A stretch of DNA of 64,000 bases, taken from contig NOKP01000011.1 of assembly GCA_002682825.1 (NCBI GenBank), positions 620,420 to 684,419 on the forward strand, given 5' to 3'. The stretch comes from Neonectria sp. B-13. Taxonomy: Eukaryota; Ascomycota; Sordariomycetes; Hypocreales; Nectriaceae. Below the pieces are notes generated by a model. The model ran no database searches, was not told the DNA's origin, and saw nothing but the letters and a program-made list of their open reading frames with translations. How positions within the stretch are numbered: position 1 is the first letter of the stretch; each line of letters starts with the position of its first letter. The translations under genes were made by a program, and so were the position numbers. Below are positions 45,524-58,485 of this stretch, piece after piece.

Positions 45524-47147
45524 TTAGCTGAAGGCGATGCCCAAATGCTCGGTGATGTGGCGGAACATGGCTATCACACCATCCACGTATTGCTCACTAT
45601 CTTCGGCCTTGATGGCGACAATTGTGTCCATATCGCCAGTCCAGAAGGGGTTCACAAATTGATTAAGATCCGGGGCCATGATCGACGCGAACCTGGGATG
45701 AAGGACCAGGTCCACGTTGTCATGTGTTCCGTCGGAAGACATGAGGCTGTTGTACAGCCAAATTCCCTTTGTTTCCCACATCTCGTTCATGATTTTGGTG
45801 GGCGAGATGGGGAGCCTGAGTTCATCACCCATGCTCTGCTCAAGTTGCGAAAACGCGTACATGAAAATTCGGCGAGCCTCGTCGACGGAGTACTGGTCGT
45901 CATCCTCATCCTCGTCGACGAGCAGCCCAGTGAGCCAGTGGGGCTCCTGCATCACCTCCACAGGAAGTGATGCCACCCACTCGAGGTCGACAATGTATGT
46001 GATGTTCCAGTATGCATCGACGAAGATGTGTGCTGCATCCAATTCTGTGAATTGCATACAATAGGGGCCGTTGCCGATATCCCGGGTACTGAAGGAGTCC
46101 GCCGCGGTGCCGAGAAGCTGGTCATAGCGACGTTTCTCGTGTAATGCAGAGTTTGCATTGCAAGAACGGCTGCGGTGAAGACGCAACAGAGTGTTGATGA
46201 AGTTTTCCGTGAGCCCATGTGTACCGGTTGGCACCATGTTGCGAGCGACGCCGTTGGCCTCCATTATGGCTTGCGCGCAAATGAGTGCGCGATTCGTTAA
46301 CGTCACCGTGAGGTTGTCGTTAAAGGTGAATGAGCCGATTACCTCCTGGGGAATACGGGCTAAGCTGAGCATCAGCTTGGCAATGCCCTGATGCAAATTT
46401 GCCTGAAGCTCTAAATTGCCCGCCTCCTCCGCCCAGGTGTCAGCAAGCGGTGCTCCTTTAGAGACATCAATATAGTCAAAGATCATATAACCAGACTGCA
46501 GCTTGTACGGGCAGTCGTCGTGACCGTAAGGCGCGACGAGATTGCCTTTGAGGACATCGGAGCGCAGTCCCTTGAGAAAGGTCCGAAACTTCGACGAGAA
46601 GCGTCCGATGGCAGCTATCCGTGCCAGGTGGGTATACTGTATTGCTCGAGTTAGTATATGCACGATCTGTTTATGATGCAGATGGGAGGTAGCTTACCTG
46701 AGCACCGCCAGGAATGCCAAATGCATAGAGTGTAGGGAGAGGAATTTCCGGACAGTGCGCCTTCATGTAGACATATGTTCCGACCTCAACTCGGATCTTC
46801 TCTTCTACCGCGCCAGAATTCTCGTCCTCGCCAAAGGCAACAGGAATGGGAAATTTGAATAGGACTTTCCGTGTGGGATTGGGCCCTGGCTCTTTAATAA
46901 CCACAGGAACGCAGATGTTGAATCGCCCGCCAAGCCATTTGCTGGGGTCCGCGACAGAGCAGATGCCATCAACTGCTACGCCCATGTGGTGGCGGGCGAC
47001 CATCTCAATGGCGAACCTGGCATCCCACAACTTCTGGCGAAAGAGAGCGATCTTCGCATTACGCTCACGCTCGAGGAAGAAGTCTTCTCCTGGGGAGAAG
47101 GGAGCGGGGTCGGGGCTCTGCCCGGCCATGGGCTCGTCGATATCCAT
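45524..47147 (-). CDS. APH/kinase-fold family protein, 520 aa
   Basis: Exon 1 47147-46698 starts MDIDEPMAGQSPDPAPFSPG; the intron 46637-46697 (GTAAGC...ATACAG) is in phase; exon 2 is 46636-45524. N-lobe features: NICVPVVIKEPGPNPTRKVL and FKFPIP (phosphate/ATP-site lysine candidate), then VEVGTYVYMKAHCPEIPLPT with the paired Glu. The hinge region is SGYMIFDYIDVSKGAPLADT. In the C-lobe the usual HGDLHxxN is replaced by FTELDAAHIFVDAYWNITYI and the metal motif is VDLEWVASLP. This altered catalytic loop (TELDAAHIFVD) is typical of a large fungal subgroup of phosphotransferase-like proteins whose activity is uncertain. An acidic patch (DEDEDDDQ) follows. Complete and uninterrupted. Confidence 0.8.
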
Positions 47148-47202
47148 ATTGGCGAAGTTGGAGGATGGAGGGAGCCAGATGGAGAAGGGTTTGGGAGGTT
47201 GA

Positions 47203-47245
47203 GGCTGAAGTTGAAGTTGAAGTTGAAGTTGAAGTCGAAGTTGAT
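47203..47245. repeat. Hexanucleotide (GAAGTT)n repeat
   Basis: About six units of GAAGTT or its variant in the 5' region of the APH-like gene, about 60 bp upstream of its ATG. Confidence 0.9.
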
Positions 47246-50200
47246 GTTAAGAGAGGATGGGGGATTGAGATTGTCCCTTGGTTGAAGAGTTCAAAGAGAC
47301 AAGGTGGGAGAAAGAGTTTGGTAGTTTGGTAAGAGAAGTTGGAGTTTGAAAAGATGTAGGAGACTAGAAAGTGAAGTGTTGATGAGCTTGGAGTCTGAGG
47401 AGAAAGACTGAGAACGAGAAGGGGGAAGAAGGCATATTTAACTTCGTTTCGACCATCGAAGAGTCTGCTCCTTCTGCTCCTCGTTGCAGTGTCGACCTCT
47501 AGACTGTCCCTCGTGTTCTCCTCTGTGTAATCACCCTCCTGGTCCTCGTTGCGGCATTCTCTGCTGGCGGCCGCTGCGGCATCTCCATCTTGCTCCCCCT
47601 TTGCGTCATCAACTCATCACTTTCCCACTCGCCGTCGCGGCATCACCCCCTCCTTCGTTTTCGTGAAACAGTACAAACGCGCCCATCGCCGGTGTGGCGC
47701 CAGTTGCCTGATTTTGACGGATAGCGACATGAAGCAAGGCGAGCGACGCTCCTCGGCCGCGGATTGGTCCGTCGAGTTGACAGGAAGTTGCACCTCTGGG
47801 CTTTTGCGTTTGCCAAGTGCGCAATCAATTCCAGGCTAGTCCATACGTGGGCTGAGCATGTCTCACTTCCTCCGGCGTCCCCCTGCTTCCTTTCTCACCG
47901 AATCTCGTTTCCGCATCGATTTTGTTTGCTTTCCTCTCGCACAGTTTGCGGAAAACTGTGGTGGAAAGCCTAGGTCCTGCTCGGGGCTTTCCAGAACCCA
48001 GATTATTGGCCTGCTAACCGTCGTTCGGCTACTCGCAGCAGCGCGGAAGACTATTCGGTGGCAGTAAGTGGCTAAGGCCGCTCCCGATGGTCTCTCGCCG
48101 CGCCGATCCCTCTCCCAGCTGTGGGATCCCGTCTGCCTCCGGTTTTTTGTTTGTCTGTTTCTTCGTTCGATTCGTCTGAGCGGTGCGGACACGTCATCTT
48201 CGTTCTCGTAAGATAATGATGGGCTGGTCTGGACTCCGGACCAATGCTGGTATCCTCGCTTGAACGACAGTGCGAGTCCATCCATCTGCGAGTTTCCGGA
48301 GAGAGTATGCTGTTGAAACGATAGCGGCCGTCAGGTATGCGGACTATCCACGACTAATGTCGCCTGCCGTGCTTACGGACCATCAGCAAGCCCCCTCACC
48401 TCCGTCAACGAGTGTTTTTCCTCTCAGCCATGGCGCTGGTCATTTGACTTTCTCTTCCCGAACATCCCACGCCCGATTGTAGGTCGCCCGAGCCCGTCTG
48501 TACCATCGGATAGTCTCAAGGCCGCAGTTACGTTGTGGCTACCCGTTTGCGGAGAGTCGCGCCGTGTTTCGATATCCTGCCCGTTGCCGATAAATTGGGC
48601 ATACTATCAAGGTTTGTCAACCTGCAGGTTCGCGCAGCCTGACCTCGCAGCCCAACCACTCAGAGTGAGTCTTGCACTGTAGCTGCGTCACTTGTTTGTT
48701 CGAAGCCATCGCGCATGTTTGCCAGCGTGGCTCCCAGTTCTTGCTTCAGGGGCTCTGTTCTCGTCGCCTCAAGCCAGATGTCTCGGTCGGTATGTTGTCA
48801 ATTGGAACAAAACCACTGTGCGCATGTGATTGAAAGCGGAGAAGGGTCGAAGAGCCGAAAGCGCGAAAAAGAACCTGTGTCTGTACGTCCTTGTCTCGTG
48901 GTGCATCCACACTAGCTGCACAACGTAGCGGAGTTGTGGTGACACAGGGAACACAACCTTAGAGAGAACCCGCCCGAGGTTGCTGGAGTTTTCAGTCCCC
49001 GGTAACTTTCTCCCGAGGGTCTGATTGTCAAGTGAGAAACGGGATTGTCATGCTTTGGTTAAGGAGGGGGAGCCAAGGCAACAAGCCTAATGTTTCGATA
49101 GGAGACACTAAGTTTCTGATGGTGATTCAGAGTGCAGTTAGAGGAAACAACCAGAGTCTTACGTCCTGTCGATGCAATAGAGTTGCTTCCCCTGATTGTG
49201 AGCAACTTCGTGCCATCTGCACCACCGCCATCTCCACATGGGCTCCTCCCGTTGTGAACCTCCCCGCACGCAGTGTATGTACCCAGTAACTCATCATTTG
49301 ACTTTTCCAATTCTCCGAGCTGTTCGGTAAACTTTTCGTGAGAGGTCGACCCTTGCAAAGTAGTGCCATCACGAGGGCGAGCTGAACGGGAATCTGCATG
49401 GTGTGTTTCGCAAGGTGGCTTTGTGTTCCCATCAACCCCTCACCACGCAATCTGAATAGCTTCATGCCGGTACCCGTCAAATGGTCATCGGGCTGTTTCT
49501 GTTGGACCGCCACAAAATCTCTTGCGATTATTGCTGGCTCGGATTCGCGCTTCCTCGACTTGTTTGCTAGGTGCGTCAAGTTAGCAAGTTGCGGTCAACG
49601 ACGGCTTACAGCTTCAGCCAACGGAGAAACCCTCAACTCACGCCTCAGTCCCGTCCTCGCTTATTTGGTTTCAGTTTAGGGAGCTCATCACCAATCCTTC
49701 AAGCCTCTGATGCGTTGCTTGCAGGTAGAGAGCCAACCAGGGCTGCTTCGTCCGCCCACTGTGAGGGACGAGATGTTTGCCATTTCGGATACCAGCATGT
49801 GGATGACTCCCATCAGCACACTCAAGTCTGTACGACGATGCAAGACCTGCTCAGGTGAAAGCCGCTGTATCCGAATGAGTCACGCCGTAACTACTGTCTC
49901 TTCCAAAGTGTAGACTCGCCCGCACAAGTTACACAAGCCGTTGCAGCCATCATCAGATACCCCTGAGACATGCTTTTGCGAACCAGTTTGCACGGTTAGA
50001 TGTCAAGTCTGTCAACGTCAAGGTCCTTTGGCAGCGGTCCCTCCGGCCTGTCTCGCAATTGTTTGTGTAATGGCCTACTCGTCATCCTGACGCGATGTCT
50101 CTGCCGCTCGCCGTTTACATCCCGTTCGGCGGCTGACTCGGCATGTTTCCGACGAATCTAAATCGGGTCAGCATATGAGTACCACGCGGCTGTTAATGAA

Positions 50201-53200
50201 GGCGGTCTGTGTGACATTGAATAGGAAGGAAAGAGCATACATTTGAATGGTAACGCTCTAATTCTGCCAGGTAACTGATCGGAGTTAGGAACTAAGGGTT
50301 ACGGCGGAGCTTTCCGTGTGCTGCCCCAGTCCCAAGGTGTGTATTACCTTGCTGTCCATCGGGCACGATGTTTGTGGCCTTTCATGGGATGAAACATGGA
50401 GGCAGAAACGCGATAGACTGAGGTATGCACCCTCCCTAGGCTCGTTGACTCACCAGCTAAGTTCTCCACAGCATCAAACTAACCTCCGCCTCATCTCGTA
50501 AACAAACCTGTTACGGGATTGGCCACTTGGAGTACCAGCCAACGTCGCCGGTATCTGGATCCTCCGGAATTGATGCTCTGATCGAAGAAGAACCAAGTAC
50601 CAAGGTGCCTCGTCTCGTCCTCCCCATCAATGAGAGTCAGAGGCCCGCGGTGATTAACCCGTCGCAACCCTCATACCCATAGAGTTGCACAAGCCCCCCT
50701 CCCTTTGTGGCTAGCCACACGAGAGCGGAAAGTGCGGCGTTCCTTCTCAGGAAACAGGCTGGGCCAGGATGAAGCCGGCGACTTGCCCACTCTATCAAGT
50801 TGCTGGTCCCTCTGCCGCCTTACCTCAGGGGAAATATCTTGGGCTTGCCAGAGACTCGGTAGTCTTTGACAGCAGAAACAAATGCTTCATGACACCTGAA
50901 ACCTCCGAGATGATCCAACGAATTTTACACCATCAGCTACTGATGCTCTTACTGAAAGGCAAGTACTCTGCCGAGATTCTCATTTGGTGTGGTTTTGTTT
51001 CTGGCATAGCTTTCTGTGACTATGCTAATCACTCCTTCTCCGTTCTTGGAGCAGTCTTTCGCTTCGTCCACACTCTTCGCTGGCTTTGTATGCTGCTAGC
51101 ACTCAACTCGAGGTCTCGGTGTGTCAGCTTAAATCGGTACGCGGTGGCTCAATGCATCTAATATCCAACTCGCTAACGAAAGGAAGGATTGTCGATGGGT
51201 TTCCAATGTAGGGGGATGCCTCGAGGCAAAACGGTTGCCGGCGTCTATATCGAAGGTCGAGAACGTCTGATAATCAACTCGGGTTGATATTGGGCTCGTG
51301 TGTCGTGTAAATGGGTTTCTGAGAAGATGGGGAACTGGAATTGGCTTTCTGTCAGTACATTCTGCTCATCTTGTTTGGACTGAGGGTATACTCTGTGCTT
51401 GTTTGGTGCAATATATATCATCCAGGTGCCTGCCTCGGTCTCGCATGGTCATGAAGATAGATTTGACGATCTTTTCCGAGTTTCTCGAATGCTGGAGTTC
51501 CTTGTCTCCTCAGAAGCGGAATCGTGCCTTCACTGATCAGTTGACTCTCGGCCACTCAACCATCGTCTGTTCTATGGTCTGCTTGTGATTCCACTGCTCT
51601 TATCATGGCTTGAGGACAATTTCGTGAACGTACTCTTGAGCCTTGTCGGCCTGAAGGTGTGCGTTGGCTGGTACTCTCGGTATGCTACCTCTTCTCTGTG
51701 ATGGGCTTTATCGCTTGGTGAAGTAATCCGGCTATGCACTATTAGTGATGTTTGCTCAACGTGAGAATGATCTGTGTGGAAGTCCTATCCCATGAATGAG
51801 GTTTATCCACTGTCAAAGGGCTCCGCGGCTGACACGTCATACGCGGCACTGATCCTGCCCGAGGGGACTGACCTGACCCTTGATTCTCGTGTGTTGTTTA
51901 TCCGAAGATTGTATCGTGGTAAGCTCGTGGTTCTCGTGGTTCTCGTGATTCTCGTGCCTGTGTCTGAGGGCTGGCATACAGTTGGAAGTTCCCAAGGCCG
52001 TGTGTCGCAGTCCTCATTCAGCTAGGCATGGCACAACCTCTTTAGCCGTCTTCTCTTGGTGTTTTGCTGGGCTTTCCGGGTTCCGTGGATGGCGAGTCTT
52101 TGCGTTGCCTGTGTGCTCTAGGGCTAGGTCCCATCACATCTGACGCGTTTTGGACTATCGTCTCGTGAGGTTTGGTGTCAAGGCGACGTCGCTGTTGCTC
52201 TTGGGTCTATGGTTCGTTCTGGCTCTGGGTATTCCTTTCGCTTGCTCATCGATACTTGGGTGAAAGGCTCTTTGATTGGGTTAGCTGATGCTGTCAGAAT
52301 CGTGTCAACGCCGACAAAGGAGGGTGGGGATGCCGCATCGGTTTGGCTGCAGAAGCCCAGCTCTCCGCTCTCCGCTCTCAGCCCTTCACCTTGAGGACTT
52401 GGACTGAGACCCAGATGCCTCATTCTCAGGCTCGGAGAATGCTTTGCCTTTGGACATGATGCACCGAAAGATTGGTGTGGCTCATGGTGGTGATGCAGGA
52501 TGGAGAGAGTATGGTGATGGGGCTGGCTGCCTGCATGGGTGCTGAGCAAACGACACCAGAAATGCACGACGAGGGGCACCAGGGCAGACTGCACTGCACA
52601 CACTCAAAGCAACACCGGGAAAGATAACTAGCCATCTGTTCATACTCCTGAGTACCATACAGAAACGCCAGCCTCATACATAGGAACCCGATTTATAACA
52701 CTGACTTTGATACAGTCTTGCATTGCTGTTCTAGCTGCAAACTGGGCATCCCATCGCCTTCTTCAAGCCACATCCAGTGTATATAAGACTGGGAGAATTT
52801 TAAGCTACTGCCCCCTCCTGCAGGTGCATAAGTGAACTAATTCTTCTGAGTGCACCCAGCGGACCAGTGACTCGCCCGGTATCATTGTTTGGGCCAGACC
52901 CAGAGAGAGGAACCCCTCAACCATCCCTATAGGACATAACCAACAGCCGTTCCGATCAATAACAATCACCAAGAAGTCTCGAGGGTGTTTTGCATTGTCC
53001 TCATTTGCCAGGTTGGTAGTTCGATGGTTATCAACGTGTTGTTTGGTGGTCATTGGCCTCGAGAAACGCATCATGTGGAAGTTTCTAGGGCAGCAGCACC
53101 TGCTGCTTGTTTCTCCTGCCAGCTGCGCGCCTTCCCTCTCCTATTTATTCCTCCTCCTCCACTCCCACTCTCTCTCCTTCCCTCTTTTCCTCCTTCACCA

Positions 53201-53774
53201 CCACTCACTTTTCACTTTTTCCATCACAACACCAACCTTTCCATCCTGCCCTGTCTCGTCGAGCCTCATCTGAGATCCAAGGAGTTCCCTTGTATCCTCA
53301 GGTGCCCTCGAGGCGGCTTTCCTCCTTATACACACCGAGTTGCCTCAGTTTACTCGTTACTTTCCACCCACGTCTTCCTTCTCGAGATCCCTTCCCGCTT
53401 CTCACCCCTCCCCCAGAGCCTTGGGTCTGCTCTGTCCTATCTCATCGACTTCCTCCTACCCTCCGCTTCCTGATCACAGTTGCCTCCTTCCGTTGGTATC
53501 TCTTCTGCACCAACTTCGTCCCAAAAAGTCTTCAGCTTGAATCTCCACGCGTTGATGTCACTCAGGTAACATTTCTCGGGCCCCATCTTCATCCCCTTCA
53601 CCTTCTCCTCACATACCACCTTCTCCTACTCCTTCCACTGCCATTTGGCATGCTATTTCTACTCGCTCGTTTGCTGCTGCGTTCATCCATCGTTGAGCAC
53701 GTCGCCCTTCTTCGCGTCGTACCTGCTAACGTCGTCACAAAACTGCAGTTTCCACCTCAACACCCATCGCTAAG
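47246..53774. other. Gene-poor stretch of 6.5 kb upstream of the RRM gene
   Basis: Both strands were read; frames are short, lack recognised motifs, and cannot be joined by consistent splice signals. Base composition is ordinary, not AT-rich, so it does not look like a degraded transposon. Small repeats: CAGCCTGACCTCGCAG near 48640, and CTCGTGGTT units near 51925-51955. From about 53130 to 53700 the plus strand is pyrimidine-rich, probably the promoter and leader of the RRM gene. Non-coding transcripts or a long 5' leader are possible. Confidence 0.5.
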
Positions 53775-56700
53775 ATGCCTCCATACTCAACGAAGGACCT
53801 GCCACTTGTAGGTCTCCAAAGCGTAAAGCTCGGCACCTCCCTGAGAAAGACTGTTTCGATGGATGGGGTCTCGCACGAGTCGTTTTCGGACACTGACAGC
53901 ATTGGCTTCTGTAAGTTGCACAACTCTGTTTCTTACTTCCTATCTGTTATTCTATGGCCATCCATCAACTATTACTCTAAGATCTACTTGGATTGTTGTC
54001 CTTGCTTCTATCCACTACCTTTCTCAACTCATCTGTTTCGCTGGCTTTTCCCAAGCCACCATGACCACGCTTTTGTGCGGGGTGGTGTCGCTTCGCCCCT
54101 GTTACTTTACCGCATTTTTTCATCTACAAGTCCTTCTTTCTCTACACTGGTAAATGGATTACGGAAGTTGCCTTTCTCTCTTCTGAGGTCGCTTCCCAAA
54201 TTCACTGCTTGGCTATCAATCTATGCAAAGACTAATTCATCAAAGGCCTCACTTCTCAGAGCACCTCACCTGGCTCGCGGTAAGGAACTCCCTGTGGTAA
54301 CCTTGCTTCTGGTCATCCCCTCACACGAGTTTAGTATCCTCAGAAAGTCGGCCTCAGACAATGGGAAAGACTCTAGCAGGTATGTGTATTGTTAACTGTC
54401 TGCCCCAGAATGCACCCTCACAATGTTGTGTACAGCACATCTGCCTTCAGAGGCAGTGCTTCTGAAGACGATGTCTTTTCGAGCAATGAGTCCTTCGAAA
54501 TTCAAGACAACGATGGCCAGGCTGAGCCTGAATCAAATGTCGCCATGGTGATTCGGGCACCTCCCCGATCTGACCCGCAGGGCATCTATACCCCCGAAGC
54601 CTGCATTTTCGTTGCGAAGTGAGTCGACCCCATAATTCTTCATATTATTTCTAACAATTTTCAATCAGCTTGTCTCAGGGTTACAACGATCTGACTCTAC
54701 ATGGCGAAGTCTCCAAGATGTTCAGTGAGTATGGGCCGGTCTTTGTCAAGATCAAGCGAGACAGACGACGCATGCCGTTCGCGTTTTGTCAATTCACAGT
54801 GAGTATTATCAAACTTCTCTGCAAGTCTCTACTAATAGTCTTTGCAGCAAGTTGCTGAGGCCAGAGTCGCTCTTGCGCACGGTCACAAAAGACCAATCCT
54901 TGGTCGACAATGCCGAACTGAAAAATGCAAAGCAAATGGTATGTCACCCACTCAACTTGCCTCTATTCTGTATGAGTACTCATCTAGATCAGTGACCTTC
55001 CTTGTATACAAGAGGACCGGCGATCCTACCGACCTCACCGAAGGTTATGCCCTCCTTCGGCGGTTTGGTGCTATCTACAAGGTCGAACACTTGGACCGTG
55101 AGACGCAGATGGGCAGGAACCTTCCTCAGTCTGTGATCGTGGTGTATGAAAGGTTTGACGCTCGTCGAGATGTCGTCAAAGTAAGACCCAGCCATATTCC
55201 TCTTTTATCTCTGTTTGGTAATACTGATGGCTTTCATAGTTGGTCGGTTACCACCCCATCTACGTGGTGATGCCCCATGACCCGGAACAGGAGGGACGAT
55301 GGTCCCACCCCGGTCAGAACAACGACATTTTCATGGATCAATACTACAAGGACTGTCGTTCTGTATTCATTGGAAACCTGCCTTCTTGCGTCAACGATGA
55401 CCTTGTTCGTCTTGTCACCTCCCCTTACGGCCGCGTGGTGGAAGTCCAGCTGAGACAGAACACAATCCCAAACGGTAAGCGATTCATTGATATTTCAACT
55501 CCTACTTACTTACCATATCTTCTAGGTACTGTTGTGCACTTTGCCTTTGTGGAATTCGAAAGCGCGGATATTGCTGAGACTATTGTGACTCGTTGCGTAA
55601 GACTGTCCCTTGAACTTGCTCCCTGCCTAAACGTTCCACTAACATGACAATTAGAACGGCCGAAATGTCCAGGGGCACATAATCCGCGTGGAGAAGAAGA
55701 AATGCAAACCTCCTATGAATCCCATGCGCGCCTTTATCCAGGGAAGTTCAAGTTCGAGCAGATCTTACTATCCCCGGGGAGCATCCGCTTCCCATTCCAG
55801 TCTTGCTCAGTACTCGGGACCCTCGTCTGCTACTGACCCTTGGTCGGCCCATTCCAACGCTATGGTTCTTCACAATTCGGCTGGCCCCTCTGTCGGAACA
55901 AGCTATCTTTCCAGCACGCCGGCAACACTCGTTGCCCAGCCCGTCACGGATGATCGCCTCTATCATGAGCCACTTGTTTCCCAAGCCTATCATCATGCCG
56001 GAGCTCCACCTGCCAATATGCAGCCTGCGATCGCTCAGGCTAGTGTGAGCAACGATGCCCCTCGTCTTCAACCCGTTATTCAGAATTCCGTCACCCGGCC
56101 CCAGGCGGCTACTCCTACCAGAGGCCCTGTCGCTCTTGGTGCTCGACCTGCCGCTCTACGAGAGCAGGGTCGCAAGACACCTTGCCGATCTCCATCCTAC
56201 ACTGCCGAGCGGGCTGCTGAACGTGCTGAACAGGCTGCTGAACGTGCCGAACGGGGAAGACTCCGCCGGGCCACTTCTCTTAACATCATGGACCCCCATC
56301 CTGAGGCACCGGAGAGCAACTTGCAGTCTCCTGGTAAAGTTTTTGATTCTTCCCAGGAGCACATCAACTCTTCCAACAAAGTCATCAACTCTCCCAAGAA
56401 GGTCACCGACTCTTCTGAGAAGATCACCAACTCTCCTCAGAAGGCCACCAACTCTCCTCAGAAGACTACCAACTCTCCTCAGAAGACTACCAACTCTCCT
56501 CAGAAGATCACCAACTCCCCTCAGCAGATCACCGAGGCTTCAGAGAAGCAAGTCGAGAACCTGAACAACAACAAGCTGTCTGAGAAGGACACCAAGCCAG
56601 TTGACAATGAAGCTATTGTCAATGAAGCCAATGCTTCTAACAATGAAGCCAGCACCACCGAGAACGAGTTGCCGGTAGCTACTGGTCCTTCCATGAGTTC

Positions 56701-57322
56701 TTCAAACCAGTTCCTGCCCATCGGACAACAGCCCTACCAACCATACTACCAGTCTTACCCGCAGACCCAGGCATACCCTCATGGTAACATGCCAATGATG
56801 CCCTACATTCAGACCCCGGTTGGAACACAAGGTATGCACAACGGTATGGTCCATATGCCCAGTGCTATGGGACACATGCCCAGCAACATGACGCATATGC
56901 CAGCTGCTATGGTTCAAATGCCGCACCAAATGCCACAGGGTCAAGTGCAACAGGGAGCGTCATACGAAATTCCACATGCGATGGTTCACGGTTTGCAAAA
57001 TGTGCCCAACACAATGGCACACACCATGACACACAACATGGGGCAAGGCATGGCACACAACATGGGGCAGGGTATGACACAAGGCCTGCCTTTTGGGTAT
57101 TCTCAGAACTTTTACTCTTACCCAGTCAACCACCAGAGTTCCTCATATACGCCCATGGCCCATCATGGCCAGCCCATGCATTCGTCGACGGGCCCAATCG
57201 TCCCAATGGAGGCACCCACCCGGCCTGACCAGATTCAGAGCCAAGGTCCAAGCCAGGCTCAGACTCGTGAACAGAACAACAATGACGGCCAGGGAGCTCA
57301 GAACGGCGAGGAGGTCAACTGA
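53775..57322 (+). CDS. Two-RRM RNA-binding protein with repetitive low-complexity tail, 907 aa
   Basis: Nine exons in phase: 53775-53910, 54358-54379, 54436-54618, 54669-54798, 54848-54938, 54993-55180, 55240-55474, 55526-55596, 55655-57322 (the 22-bp exon is the least certain). RRM1: EACIFVANLSQGYNDLTLHG (RNP2 CIFVAN) and RMPFAFCQFT (RNP1-like). RRM2: CRSVFIGNLPSCVNDDLVRL (RNP2 VFIGNL), VHFAFVEFESADIAET (RNP1), GRNVQGHIIRVEKKK. Between them TFLVYKRTGDPTDLTEGYAL may be a further RRM-like unit. The 540-residue tail is disordered: an Ala/Glu/Arg helix (AERAERAEQAAERAER), a heptad TTNSPQK repeat (about 56340-56540), then a Gln/Met/Tyr/His-rich part with HNMGQGM and HMPSxM repeats. Likely a cytoplasmic or granule-associated mRNA regulator; the target is unknown. 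The SP sites in the heptads could be phosphorylated by proline-directed kinases. Confidence 0.85.
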
Positions 57323-58485
57323 GCAAAGCTGTTTGCTCCAAACGCACCAACACATCTGCTTTTCATTTTGCCACGCGAGTTTTTGATTCTGCTACTTCCA
57401 CATTGTCGACCTTTACCATGAGCTAAAGCATAACGAGCACCTCTTCTGCTCGCAGATTCCGGTCAAGCTCCTTCGCGCTTTTCCAGCTCATCCACTTCTC
57501 TCGACATGTGGGCCGCATCGCAAGTACGTACGCACGCGTGTATTGATGCCTTCTTTTTTCTTTTGGCAAGGCAATACCCGCTTCAGCTGAGACACATCTG
57601 AGCTACTCTTTCAAAGACTCAGACAACTCAAGTAACGACATTTTCACGGCGCCACAGGCAAGGTTTGCCTTCTGATCTGATTTCGCAGCAGCTTCTTTTT
57701 CCACATCTGCTTCGTTCTCGCAACTGCTTCTTTTCACATCTGCTTCGTCATCAGGCCACATCCTGTTACTGAGCACATGTTCTTTTCGTTACTTTCCAAT
57801 CTGCGGCATAGGAAAGATATGGGTCCCGATTTGGAGACGCCACTTGAGAATAGCAAGGAGTGGTTTGGATTGCCTGACAGGGAGGCATTTTTCGACACCT
57901 TTTTGGGGGACTGGTGGAAAACTGCAACCTAGTTGGGCATCACAGACGAGACATACTGATCTCTTCTCCTTGCGTGTATGACTTTAATAGATAAAATGAC
58001 AAAGTGGGATTTCTCACACCAAACCAAGGATCCACATGCGGCGTGTTGTGAAGTAGTCGAGACTGTCCCATGCATGATATGACAAGCTGGAAGCAGGGGG
58101 CGATGCATGGTTTAACGAACACCCCCACTAATACAACCCATTCAAACCATGACCAAGACCTCGCCAAGCATCACCAGGCGAATCTGGTCGGGCCTAGTTC
58201 GGTGCAACAGGCCTAACTCTAATCAGGACAGTAGCAGCGGCCGCGTCCTTTTTTTTCCTCGTCTCTTTGATTACCTTGAGACTCGTACTACCGCACGCGG
58301 TGCTCGGTAGCAACATCTGACTTTTCACCCCCACCCGCCGCTTCATCAATCTCCTCGATTAGTACATTAGTACGGAGTGTCCTCTACCTCCATCAAACAT
58401 CTCGCCAGCACGGAATTGGTTCTGACGCAACACCTTGCATTCGAACTCTCGACGAATAAACCCAACACGTCCCCTACTATCCAGC
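57323..58485. other. Intergenic between RRM gene and symporter
   Basis: 3' region of the RRM gene and promoter of the symporter; no other gene recognised. Confidence 0.5.
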
